From JAEUKA01 sp035340095 (lineage in GTDB: Bacteria > Myxococcota_A > Polyangia > Palsa-1104 > JAEUJZ01): a stretch of 64,000 bases of DNA. The stretch covers positions 4,135-68,134 of the forward strand of contig DAORGN010000002.1 of the NCBI GenBank assembly GCA_035340095.1, written 5' to 3'. The position numbers were made by a program, and so were the translations under genes. Each line of letters begins with the position of its first letter. The first letter of the stretch is position 1. The notes beneath the pieces are model-generated. The model was given only the letters and a program-made list of their open reading frames with translations, did no database searches and was not told the origin of the DNA. This document shows positions 9,537 to 17,399 of this stretch, one piece after another.

Positions 9537-10118
9537 CTACCGCCGCAGCCTGGATTGCGCCGTTTCAAGCGCTGCGGGCGTATCCACATCGACCAGTACT
9601 TCGGGATCGTCGACCGGAACGCGCAGCGGCGGATGTGTATCGCGCAGCGCTCGCAAAGAAGTCGACGACGGCAGCGCCAGCACATCGGCAAACTGTTCCG
9701 ACGGTAGCCAAACGGGATGTCCGCCGCGATCAGCAAACGTCGGCACCAGCCAGCGTCGTCGATCTGCGGCCAGCAGTGTTTTGATCGTCGCAGTCTGCAC
9801 GAGCGGCACGTCGACGGGCCACAAGAGCACGCCTTCGACGGGAGCCAGCGCTCGCAGTCCGCAGCTTATCGACGACAACATGCCTTCTTCGGGGGCCGGA
9901 TTCCAGACCAGATCAACCGGCGACGCGGATTTCTTAATCCAGCGCGCAATCTCGTCGCCGTGTGGTTTCGCCAACACCACTTTGGGCGTGCGGATTCCCA
10001 GCTCGTCGAGCACCGACAAAATTCGATCGATCACCACCGAGTCACCGAGCGGACAGAGCGCTTTGGGTGTGCCCATTCGACGGGATGCACCTGCCGATAG
10101 GATCAGCGCGTCGATCAT
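9537..10118 (-). CDS. MobA-like NTP transferase (molybdenum-cofactor nucleotidyltransferase type)
   Basis: 193-aa nucleotidyltransferase likely transferring CMP or GMP to molybdopterin. The nucleotide-binding signature LSAGASRRMGTPKA occupies residues 7-20, followed by NPAPEEGMLSS and WPVDVPLV, the usual GM-x-SS and D-x-P elements of MocA-like proteins. Its ATG overlaps the xdhC stop by 4 nt (ATGA), implying translational coupling. The xdhC partnership favours MCD synthesis (MocA role) over MobA, but the exact cofactor cannot be read from sequence. Confidence 0.85.
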   Translation of the reverse strand: MIDALILSAGASRRMGTPKALCPLGDSVVIDRILSVLDELGIRTPKVVLAKPHGDEIARWIKKSASPVDLVWNPAPEEGMLSSISCGLRALAPVEGVLLWPVDVPLVQTATIKTLLAADRRRWLVPTFADRGGHPVWLPSEQFADVLALPSSTSLRALRDTHPPLRVPVDDPEVLVDVDTPAALETAQSRLRR

Positions 10119-10993
10119 GCCAGCTTGGATGCCTCGGCCAGCAGTCGTGGCGCTGCGGTGCGTGCGGTTTCGCTGTGCGGCTGTGCGGCGGGTTTCGCTG
10201 CGTGGTTTCGACGGGCACTTCGCACCGCGGTAAGCTCGGCGGCAATCGCCAGCGCAATTTCAGCCGGGGTTTCGGCGCCGATCGGCAGACCAATCGGTGC
10301 ATGGATTTGGGCAATCTCCGCTTCGGGAAAACCCTTGTGAAGAAGTCGCTTTTGAAACGTCGTCACTTTGCGCTGCGAACCAATCATCCCAAGATACGCG
10401 AGCGGTTTGCCCAGAAGCTGTTCGAGGATGGCCTGATCGGTCGCATGCTCGCGCGTCACCACCACCACATACGTCCGCTTGTCGAGCGGGATGTCTTTCC
10501 AGTCGCGTACATCGAAGCTGTCGATGATCTGGGTATCAGGAAAGCGCTCTGGGTTGCCAAGCTCGGGCAAATCTTCGACGACAATCGGGACAAAATCGAG
10601 CGGCCTCAAAAGCGGAACCAGCGCTTTGGCGACGTGACCTCCACCGCAGACGATCACCAGTTCATCGGGAAACATGGGCTCCAGCAGGATCTCCATTTCG
10701 CCACCACAGCACATCGCCAGCTCGTGTGTCAGGTGATAACGGACGCGCTCGCACTGGGCTTTTTGGCCGAGCGCAAGAAGCTCCGCCGCGCGAAGCAGCA
10801 CCTGCCGTTCGACGCGCCCACCGCCGATCGTGCCGACTTGGTCGATGTGACCTGCGACTTTGCGAATCAGCATGCGCGTGGCGTGTTTGCGCGGTGTACT
10901 TCCAGCCGTCCTGACGACGGTGCAAAGCACCATGCTTTCACGGGCTCTGCTCGACGCAAGCAGTGCCTCAAAGACCTCAACCTCGCGGCTCAC
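10115..10993 (-). CDS. xdhC: XdhC/CoxF family molybdenum-cofactor insertion chaperone
   Basis: Binds and delivers sulfurated molybdenum cofactor to xanthine-dehydrogenase-family enzymes. Visible family features are TAGSTPRK near the N-terminus, GTIGGGRVE, MCCGGEMEILLEP, and a Rossmann-like C-terminal domain with VCGGGHVAKAL and YLGMIGSQRK. The GTG at 10993 is chosen over TTG 10996 because CGGAG lies six bases upstream. The C-terminus carries a poorly conserved Ala/Arg-rich tail of about 35 residues. It is coupled to the MobA-like gene, but no molybdopterin dehydrogenase is in the window, so its client is encoded elsewhere. Confidence 0.92.
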   Translation of the reverse strand: MSREVEVFEALLASSRARESMVLCTVVRTAGSTPRKHATRMLIRKVAGHIDQVGTIGGGRVERQVLLRAAELLALGQKAQCERVRYHLTHELAMCCGGEMEILLEPMFPDELVIVCGGGHVAKALVPLLRPLDFVPIVVEDLPELGNPERFPDTQIIDSFDVRDWKDIPLDKRTYVVVVTREHATDQAILEQLLGKPLAYLGMIGSQRKVTTFQKRLLHKGFPEAEIAQIHAPIGLPIGAETPAEIALAIAAELTAVRSARRNHAAKPAAQPHSETARTAAPRLLAEASKLA

Positions 10994-11060
10994 CAAACGC
11001 TCCGAAACGACACCGCCCAGGTCTTAGCACAGCTTGGCGTTCTTGGTCAGGGCGCCCAGC

Positions 11061-12473
11061 TTAGCTGCTGCGTGGTCCGAGCGCTTCTTTGCGCATCATC
11101 GCATCGACGAGGAAAAACAGCGCAAAGTAGGCATCTTCGATGGTCGAGCGGCTGGATTCGGCGCTGTGGCCGGCCTGTCGAAAGCGCAGATAACGATCCG
11201 CAGGCAGTCCCAGCACCAGTGCACGCCAGGCCGGTCCTTCATCCGGTTCGCGCGCGGTATCGCTCACTTGCAGCGAAAAAAAGATGCCAACGGTCCGTCG
11301 GACAGCCTGCACGTACTGCGTCGCGTGGATCAGCCGCTCGACTTCTTGCACTTGCGCGCGCTGCGGACCGGGCGCAAGCAGCATGCTGAGGCCTTGATCG
11401 CGGCCCGCGGCTTCCATGCGCGGCGGCTGCGGCTGTAGCGGCGGTTTGCTCGGCTGCGCCAGCCGCGATCCCGGCATCGTCTTGTCGAGCGCCGCGGCAC
11501 CATGCGGGCGGGGCGGGGCGGCTTGCGGCGGCGTATCCACGGCAATGGGACGCGGCGGACGGCTTGCGCGCGGGCGGATGATTTCTTCGACCGCGGGGAG
11601 CTGTTGACCGTCGGCGCGAACGGCTTGCACCACTTCGCTGGACTGATCGGGATTGGGCAGCGGCGGTGCCGACAGACCACTCATCGGCAGAATCTCTTGC
11701 GAGCGTCCGGCCTGTTCCCGCAGCAGTGCCGATTCGTCGATGCGCAGTGGCTGATCGAGCGTGTAGCGCTGGACCAGGCTGCGCAGTGCGGCTTGGGCTT
11801 CGTGGGCCGCCAGCATTCGACGCGCCGTCACCATGTCATTGCCAAACGACAGATCGCTCGTCGGCATCGAACCGGTTTGACCCAGCTCGGGCCGTTTGCG
11901 CAGCGCACTGGCTAGCGCTTCGGTGGCGAGCATCCGGAACGAATCAAACACCCCTTGGCCCGTCGCTGCAATCATTGGAACTGACTGCGACTGCCGGATG
12001 CCGAACGCCGGTTCCAGATCCGACAGCGCCACCGCGTCCGCGAGATCGCGCTTGTTCCATGCGACGACGAGCGGCACATCTTGAAGCCGCATCCCCAGAT
12101 CGAGCAGGCAGTTGCGCAGCTCCTCGAGCGCGGCGGCACATTCGTTTTCGCGGCCTCTGCGGCTGTCCCAGACAAACAGAATTCCGTCACAACCCGCGAG
12201 CAGCGCCCGTCTGGTCGATTCGTTTTGTACGCTGCCCGAACCGGCAAAGACCTGCGCGTGTACCGGGGCTCCCAAAAGCGGTGGTGGCGGCGGATAAAAG
12301 TCGAAAAACAGGGTCCGGTCGGCACCTGTGTTCACCGAAACAATTTGGCCGCGTACCTCGGGGCGCAGCAGCTTGTGAAGCTGTGTCAGCGCCGTGGTTT
12401 TTCCAGCTCCTGCTGGCCCGTAATACACGAGCTTGAGGAGCACTTCGCGAGCCTGCGAATAAAGCTGCGCCAC
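11061..12473 (-). CDS. MglA-like small GTPase with long C-terminal extension
   Basis: 470 residues: an N-terminal Ras-like GTPase domain (about 1-200) with P-loop GPAGAGKTT, a DFYPPP segment, FVWDSRRG and the guanine motif WNKRDL, followed by a Pro/Ala-rich disordered region (about 250-350) and a C-terminal helical domain. The GTPase part resembles myxobacterial MglA-type proteins, which act as polarity or motility switches; the tail is not part of MglA (about 195 aa). Start is GTG at 12473. It has no MglB-like (roadblock) gene beside it. Role in polarity or signalling is inference. Confidence 0.8.
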   Translation of the reverse strand: MAQLYSQAREVLLKLVYYGPAGAGKTTALTQLHKLLRPEVRGQIVSVNTGADRTLFFDFYPPPPPLLGAPVHAQVFAGSGSVQNESTRRALLAGCDGILFVWDSRRGRENECAAALEELRNCLLDLGMRLQDVPLVVAWNKRDLADAVALSDLEPAFGIRQSQSVPMIAATGQGVFDSFRMLATEALASALRKRPELGQTGSMPTSDLSFGNDMVTARRMLAAHEAQAALRSLVQRYTLDQPLRIDESALLREQAGRSQEILPMSGLSAPPLPNPDQSSEVVQAVRADGQQLPAVEEIIRPRASRPPRPIAVDTPPQAAPPRPHGAAALDKTMPGSRLAQPSKPPLQPQPPRMEAAGRDQGLSMLLAPGPQRAQVQEVERLIHATQYVQAVRRTVGIFFSLQVSDTAREPDEGPAWRALVLGLPADRYLRFRQAGHSAESSRSTIEDAYFALFFLVDAMMRKEALGPRSS

Positions 12474-12583
12474 AATTTAGCAGCTTATCACATGGGAGTT
12501 TGTGCGGTTACGACGTTTGCAGCGACGGGATTAGCGGGGCAAACCGTGGTTCGAAAGGCTGCAAACCAGGCGAAGGACGAGGA

Positions 12584-13198
12584 CTAGGGCAGGTAGATGC
12601 GGGTGAGCGCCTGACCGCCCGCGTAGTGGCAGAGGTTGCAATCGACGCGGACTGTGGCGCCGGTGGCCGGGTCCTGACCGACTTTCTGGATCATGGTCTG
12701 GACTCGTTTTGCGGTGCTACAGTCGGGGCCGGTCGTCTCACAGACGCGGGCAATCATCGGCGCGGTAAACTTCGTCGCGGTATAGAAGTTACCGACGGAG
12801 TTGGTCGTTAGACGTCCTTTCGGCTGGACCTGACCGTACTTGTAGGCGCCTTGCGGATCGTCTTGTCCGTAGAGGATCTCGACCACCATGTTTGGCAAGC
12901 CCTCGCCGGAATTACAGCCCGAGGTCTTGTTTGCAAACAGCGTTCCCGAGACAGTCCACGGTGAGTTTTTTGCCTGTCCACCTGTGCTATGGCATGCGCC
13001 GCACACCCGACCGGGCAGCATCGTGGCAGTTGCCATTTTCATGGCATCGGTAGGGTCTTCCCCCTGACAACTGGCCTGCGCTTCGGCTGGAACTGTCAGT
13101 CCGTCGGTATCTCCGCATGCACTTGTCCCAAGCAGAGCCAGGCCCAGGCCCAGAGCCGACAGCCAACCAAGCGGCCTTCTCCCACGATGCGAACTCAT
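12584..13198 (-). CDS. Putative di-haem c-type cytochrome lipoprotein (paralogue 2)
   Basis: 204-aa exported protein. The ATG at 13198 is chosen because AAAGGAG lies 8 nt upstream. The N-terminus is a typical lipoprotein signal ending LLGTSACG. Two haem c-attachment motifs are present, CGACH and CNLCH, about 115 residues apart, so two covalent haems are expected. The middle carries a segment TTNSVGNFYTA shared with the upstream gene, and overall layout matches it, so the two are tandem paralogues. It follows that gene by 22 nt. Electron partner unknown; a periplasmic or outer-membrane electron carrier or sensor is inferred. Confidence 0.82.
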   Translation of the reverse strand: MSSHRGRRPLGWLSALGLGLALLGTSACGDTDGLTVPAEAQASCQGEDPTDAMKMATATMLPGRVCGACHSTGGQAKNSPWTVSGTLFANKTSGCNSGEGLPNMVVEILYGQDDPQGAYKYGQVQPKGRLTTNSVGNFYTATKFTAPMIARVCETTGPDCSTAKRVQTMIQKVGQDPATGATVRVDCNLCHYAGGQALTRIYLP

Positions 13199-13220
13199 AT
13201 TGACTACTCCTTTTCTGTCA

Positions 13221-13730
13221 TCATTGGATGTAAATGCGGTCCGCCGCCAACCCACTGGCGAAATGGCAACTCGCGCAGCCGGTGGTGAGGTCAACTGCTC
13301 CGGTCATCTTGAGCAACATCGCGCCCTTCGAGACTCGAGCGGTTGCGTTTTTGAAGGCGGCGTTCGTCGGGAAGTGGAAATTTCCGACGGAATTCGTCAT
13401 GGTGCTGGCGATGACGTTGCCCGCGGTGTCAAGGATGTCGACTTTGACGTCGGCAACTCCACCCGTGTTGCAGGTCTTGCTGTTCTTGGCTCCGTACACC
13501 GTACCACCCGTGCCGAGGATCTTGTCGGCGGCTTGCTGACCGGCTGCGTGGCAAGTCATGCAGTTGCGGCCCGGTAGCATTGCGTCCGACGCCTTCAGCA
13601 TCTCGGCGGTTGGCTCTTCGCAGCCCGCTTTGGCTTGCGGTGCCGCATTGAGGTCCGCGGTATCGCCACAACCAACACCAAACAGGGGCATCGCAAACAG
13701 CAGGGCACAAGCAATGGTTCGTAGGTTCAT
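13221..13730 (-). CDS. Putative di-haem c-type cytochrome lipoprotein (paralogue 1)
   Basis: 169-aa exported protein starting at 13730, where AAAGGAG precedes the ATG by 8 nt exactly as in its downstream paralogue. The signal peptide ends FGVGCG, a lipobox-like cysteine. Haem motifs are CMTCH and CASCH near the two ends; between them lies TMTNSVGNFHFP, which resembles a small beta-sandwich (carboxypeptidase-regulatory-like) segment. First gene of a two-gene minus-strand unit, divergent from HMG-CoA synthase across 268 bp that must hold both promoters. Confidence 0.82.
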   Translation of the reverse strand: MNLRTIACALLFAMPLFGVGCGDTADLNAAPQAKAGCEEPTAEMLKASDAMLPGRNCMTCHAAGQQAADKILGTGGTVYGAKNSKTCNTGGVADVKVDILDTAGNVIASTMTNSVGNFHFPTNAAFKNATARVSKGAMLLKMTGAVDLTTGCASCHFASGLAADRIYIQ

Positions 13731-13998
13731 CGTCACATCTCCTTTTCTCAGCAGTGCGAGCGCGTGCATCCTACGCTTTGTGCCCCCACGCCAATCTTAT
13801 CTTCAAAGCCTAGGTGGCGAATAGGGGGCCTTGCGTTTGTGCGGCGGCGCTCCTTCGGTGCGACATCGCAAAACGGAGTGGTTCTGCGATTCGACCAGTG
13901 GTGCGCTTGGTTTCTGCCTCTGCGAGAGAAGGCCTGTTTTCAGGCGCCGCTTGTCCCGCACTTTGGGGTTTGGCACCTGCCTTGCTGATTGCAGCGGC

Positions 13999-15273
13999 AT
14001 GACCAACGACCAAACATCGACCCCTTCCTCTTCTTCTTCACCGGGCACCGCGTCCCACCGCTCGATTGGCATTGATGCCATCGCGTTTGCAGTGCCGCGG
14101 GCCTACGTTGAGCTGGCCGATCTGGCGGCTGCCCGAGGCGTTCCTCCGACCAAGTACATTCAAGGCTTGGGCGTCGTTCAGATGGCTGTGGCCCATCCGG
14201 ACGAAGATCCCGTCACGCTCGCCACCGAAGCGGCGCGGCGCTGTCTGATGGCGGCGGGGCGCTCTCCAGCGGAAATCGGCCTTTGCATCGTCGGTACCGA
14301 AACCGCGGTCGATCACTCCAAGCCGGTGTCGTCCTATCTGCACGGACTCCTTGGTTTGCCGTCGGCGTGCCGTGTGTTCGAAACCAAGCATGCTTGCTTT
14401 GGTGGCACTGCCGGTCTGCTCAATGCGGTCGACTGGCTGGCGGCGGGCTCTGCACGGGGCCGCTGTGCGCTGATCGTCTGCACCGACATTGCGCGGTATT
14501 CGGTTGGCACTGCGGGCGAGCCGACCCAAGGCGCCGGCGCGGTCGCGATGCTGATCAGCGAAAATCCGCGACTTCTTGAGCTGGAACCGGGGATCACCGG
14601 CTGCTTTTCACAAAACGTCCACGACTTTTGGCGACCGCTCTATCGAAAGGATGCGCTGGTCGACGGCCAGTTTTCGGTGCAGTGCTACCTCGACGCGCTC
14701 GCTGGAGCCTATGCCGAATGGCAGCGCCTGAGTGAAAGCAGCGAGCCGCTCGTGCGCACCTGCTACCACGTTCCTTACGGCAAAATGGCGCGCAAGGCCC
14801 ATCAGCGCCGCTGCCAGCTCGACGGCATGACCGATGAAGCCGCCGACAAGAGCTTTGCCGTTGAAGTCGAGCCCTCGCTGCGGGTTCCTTCACAGGTCGG
14901 CAACATCTACACTGGCTCGCTTTATCTTGCGCTCCTTTCGCTCCTCTACCACCAAGCGGCGGAGCTTTCGGGCAAGCGGATCGGACTATTTAGCTACGGC
15001 TCGGGCTGCGCCGCGGAGTTTTTCGCTGGCCGGGTGATGCCGACCGCTGCGGCCCAGATCGCGCGGGCTGGTGTCGATACAACGCTCGCCAATCGGCATC
15101 GGCTGGACATTCCGGTCTACGAGGAGCTGCGCAAAAACGACATTCATGTCGATCAGCGTCCATCCGAAATGCCGTCAGCCGCGGAAACCGGTGCCGCGCT
15201 CGCCATGGTCGATCGATCGCCGCGATTTAACGGCATCGACAACCAAGAGCGCCGCATCTACACCGTCGCCTAA
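13999..15273 (+). CDS. mvaS: Hydroxymethylglutaryl-CoA synthase
   Basis: Condenses acetyl-CoA with acetoacetyl-CoA to HMG-CoA for the mevalonate route; in myxobacteria it can also feed alternative isovaleryl-CoA synthesis. Catalytic residues are visible: Glu101 in GTETAVDHSKP, the nucleophile Cys133 in HACFGGTAG, and His257 in YHVPYGKMARKA. The thiolase-like C-terminal blocks NIYTGSLYLALLSL and YGSGCAAEFF are present. 424 aa from the ATG at 13999 fits bacterial enzymes plus a short Ser/Thr-rich N-terminal tail. No polyketide genes are adjacent, so a beta-branching HCS role is unlikely. Monocistronic, followed by a strong hairpin and a tRNA. Confidence 0.93.
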   Translation: MTNDQTSTPSSSSSPGTASHRSIGIDAIAFAVPRAYVELADLAAARGVPPTKYIQGLGVVQMAVAHPDEDPVTLATEAARRCLMAAGRSPAEIGLCIVGTETAVDHSKPVSSYLHGLLGLPSACRVFETKHACFGGTAGLLNAVDWLAAGSARGRCALIVCTDIARYSVGTAGEPTQGAGAVAMLISENPRLLELEPGITGCFSQNVHDFWRPLYRKDALVDGQFSVQCYLDALAGAYAEWQRLSESSEPLVRTCYHVPYGKMARKAHQRRCQLDGMTDEAADKSFAVEVEPSLRVPSQVGNIYTGSLYLALLSLLYHQAAELSGKRIGLFSYGSGCAAEFFAGRVMPTAAAQIARAGVDTTLANRHRLDIPVYEELRKNDIHVDQRPSEMPSAAETGAALAMVDRSPRFNGIDNQERRIYTVA

Positions 15274-15290
15274 TTCGGCAAGTGACGGCA

Positions 15291-15325
15291 GCCCGCTTTG
15301 CCTGCTCCGCATCGGAAAAGCGGGC
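15291..15325 (+). terminator. Strong hairpin after mvaS, possible terminator
   Basis: Perfect 9-bp stem GCCCGCTTT / AAAGCGGGC with a 17-nt loop, 17 nt after the mvaS stop. There is no U-run after the stem on the plus strand, so it is not a textbook intrinsic terminator; it may stabilise the mRNA 3' end or assist termination. Confidence 0.4.
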
Positions 15326-15413
15326 CCGTTCAAGAAAAAATCAGCGCAGAGAGGGATTTTTCTTTACAGCGAAAAATCGGCCATGGTAGTAAGCCAATCC
15401 TCTCTCGCGTTTT

Positions 15414-15487
15414 GGGTGCATAGCTCAGGTGGTTAGAGCGCAGCCCTGATAAGGCTGAGGTCCCTGGTTCGAATCCAGGTGCACCCA
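15414..15487 (+). tRNA. tRNA-Ile (GAT anticodon)
   Basis: Complete cloverleaf: acceptor GGGTGCA/TGCACCC, D arm GCTC/GAGC, anticodon arm CAGCC/GGCTG with loop CTGATAA giving anticodon GAT at 15448-15450, T arm CCTGG/CCAGG with TTCGAAT loop, discriminator A at 15487. CCA is not encoded. It is a solitary gene, not within an rRNA operon, and its 3' end is only 4 nt from the stop codon of the convergent kinase gene. Confidence 0.97.
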
Positions 15488-15491
15488 CTCG

Positions 15492-17063
15492 TTAGTATCC
15501 CTTGGTATCTAAGGGAAAACTTGGTCCTTTGGGTGGGGCAGGTTTGGCTCGGTGGCGATGCCGGCGTGTCTTCGTTGCCTTGCTCGTTTCCTCAGTTCCC
15601 GTTTCGGGCTCGGCTGAGGGGGCTTTTTTCGCGACTGCGTCTGCTGGTTCCGCTGATGCGACGCTTGCGGTCACGGGCGCTGGTTCGCTGCCTGGTCGCG
15701 CTTCCGGTACAAACAGTACTTTTTGCGCGGCTTGTTCTCTTTGGGCGGTTTGTTGACTGGCGAAGCTTGGTGTGGGCGGCGGTCGCTTTCGGAGCCAGAC
15801 GCCCCACAGCACGGTCAGAATCGCAACCACAAGCGATGCCACAGCGAGCGTTCGCGCGCGGCGTGCCGCAGTCTGGTGTGCACCGTTGGTTAGCACCGCC
15901 GTTGCCATTCGCAAAGGCCGCGTCGCTCCTGAACTGCTGATGACCGTCGGAGGGGCTCCTGAATCGCCAGGCGCGAGCGTAGGCGGACCTGACCCAGTAG
16001 AAACCTCGCCGGGACTGGCTGCTGGCTGGGGCAAGGCGGGCCGAATGGTCTGACCACTTGTCGACGGAAGGAACTGGATCAGGATCTGGAGCGCTACCGC
16101 ACAATCGACGGGCCGGTTTTCCAGGGACTGCGACAGAAACTGATCGAGCGCGGGCTGCAAGTCTGGTGGAAACGTAGTGCCTGGCAGAAGCTCGGTCAGA
16201 CGCAGCGGCGGCGAAACCATGCGCGCCATCACCATCGACACTTCCGATCGACTCGTTTCCCCCCACGGCAGTTTTTTGGTCAGCATTTCCGTCAAGATGA
16301 CCCCGACGGCAAACACATCTGATTGGGGGCTGGCTTCGTCGCCTTGCAGCGTTTCCGGCGCCATGTAGTGCGGCGTTCCGAGCGCTGTTTGCGTCGATGT
16401 CACCCGTGTCTTGCGACCGAGTACGCGCGCGATGCCGAAGTCGAGCACCTTGACGACCTCTTCCGCCCCAACCGAAAGCGGCTTGCGCGCGACGAAGATG
16501 TTGTCCGGTTTGACGTCGCGGTGGATGATCTGCCGAGTGTGCGCCGCCGCGAGTGCACGCACCGCCGGGATGAGCAGCTCCAGCGCCCGCAGCAGCGGCA
16601 TCGGGGCTTCCCGCTGAATCAGTCGGTCGAGCGTTTCCCCCCCGAGCAGCTCCATTGCGATGTAGCTTTGGCCGTCGCTGGTGTGGCCGCTGTCGAAGAT
16701 GGTCACCGCGTTTGGGTGGTCCAGGCTGCTCGCAATTTGGGCTTCCCGCTCGAAACGTTTGCGCATTTCGGCGCTCTGTCGATGCTCGCTGCGGAGCAGT
16801 TTCAGGGCGACGCGACGACCGATGCCGGCTTGGGTGGCGACGTAGACCTCGCTCATGTGGCCGTAGCCAAGCGGCTCACCCAAGACGTACTTGCCGCCGA
16901 ACACGCGCTGATCGCCAAGTAGTTGTGCGCCATCTTTGGCACAAAAATTGGCGTCCCCGTCGGGTGGTAGATAAACAGAGTGGCAACTCGGGCAGTATTT
17001 GCCCAGCACGGTGGGTGGCGGATCGAAGTTTTGCGCCACGTTGTGTGCTGCAGTTTCCGTCAT
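15492..17063 (-). CDS. Zinc-ribbon Ser/Thr protein kinase with C-terminal membrane segment
   Basis: 523 aa. N-terminal zinc ribbon (CPSCHS, then CAKDG; residues about 24-45), kinase domain about 58-325 with glycine loop GEPLGYGHMSEVY, VAIK-equivalent VALKLL, catalytic HRDVKPDN, DFG and APE-type MAPETL; a Pro/Ser/Thr-rich linker; one transmembrane helix (about 420-440, LAVASLVVAILTVLWGVW) and a basic C-terminal tail. All catalytic residues are intact, so an active Hanks-type kinase is expected, anchored in the inner membrane. It is divergent from the MerR-like gene and convergent with tRNA-Ile. Substrates unknown. Confidence 0.92.
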   Translation of the reverse strand: MTETAAHNVAQNFDPPPTVLGKYCPSCHSVYLPPDGDANFCAKDGAQLLGDQRVFGGKYVLGEPLGYGHMSEVYVATQAGIGRRVALKLLRSEHRQSAEMRKRFEREAQIASSLDHPNAVTIFDSGHTSDGQSYIAMELLGGETLDRLIQREAPMPLLRALELLIPAVRALAAAHTRQIIHRDVKPDNIFVARKPLSVGAEEVVKVLDFGIARVLGRKTRVTSTQTALGTPHYMAPETLQGDEASPQSDVFAVGVILTEMLTKKLPWGETSRSEVSMVMARMVSPPLRLTELLPGTTFPPDLQPALDQFLSQSLENRPVDCAVALQILIQFLPSTSGQTIRPALPQPAASPGEVSTGSGPPTLAPGDSGAPPTVISSSGATRPLRMATAVLTNGAHQTAARRARTLAVASLVVAILTVLWGVWLRKRPPPTPSFASQQTAQREQAAQKVLFVPEARPGSEPAPVTASVASAEPADAVAKKAPSAEPETGTEETSKATKTRRHRHRAKPAPPKGPSFPLDTKGY

Positions 17064-17399
17064 GCGTCCGCTCAGCGAGGGCAGGGCTGCGCGCCGTCGG
17101 CAAGCCCCCTTTTTTCTACGATAGCAGGATCGACCGCCGGCTGTCTCGTCGCCCGAACGCGGCTGTCAGTTCCAGCAAGTTGGATGTTTGGGCCAGGCCG
17201 AACAGTGCGGATGCGCGCGGCTTTTTGTGTCACTGCGGACTTCGCCGATACAACGACCGTTTTTCTGCGCTCGCCAAGCGAAATTCCTGCGGCTCAAGCG
17301 ACGGCAAATCGCGATAAACAATTGGTTGAGTTCGCATTTTTCGCTTGCCGCGAATCTATTGAATGGAATACATTCAAGCTATCAATTGGGGCGGCACGG
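17064..17399. other. 336-bp divergent intergenic region between kinase and MerR-like gene
   Basis: No convincing gene lies here. The half next to the kinase is ordinary in composition; the half next to the MerR-like gene is AT-richer and holds two CAATTG palindromes (17319-17324, 17383-17388) flanking a 19-bp inverted repeat (17359-17377). It must carry the promoters of both divergent genes. Confidence 0.6.
17359..17377. promoter_or_regulatory. Candidate operator for the MerR-like regulator
   Basis: Perfect inverted repeat TTGAATG-N5-CATTCAA, 22 nt upstream of the MerR-like start codon. The length and dyad fit the 19-20 bp operators typical of MerR-family dimers, suggesting autoregulation. 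Binding by this protein is inference. Confidence 0.45.

Noticed and set aside
8586..9707. Plus-strand open frame opposite the DUF4175-like and MobA-like genes
   Set aside because: Its translation is Gln/Arg-rich and crosses two unrelated genes, as expected for a codon-bias shadow.
9962..11389. Plus-strand open frame opposite xdhC and the GTPase
   Set aside because: Runs across three real minus-strand genes and has no motif.
13999..15273. HMG-CoA synthase as a polyketide beta-branching enzyme
   Set aside because: No polyketide, acyl-carrier or enoyl-CoA hydratase genes are nearby.
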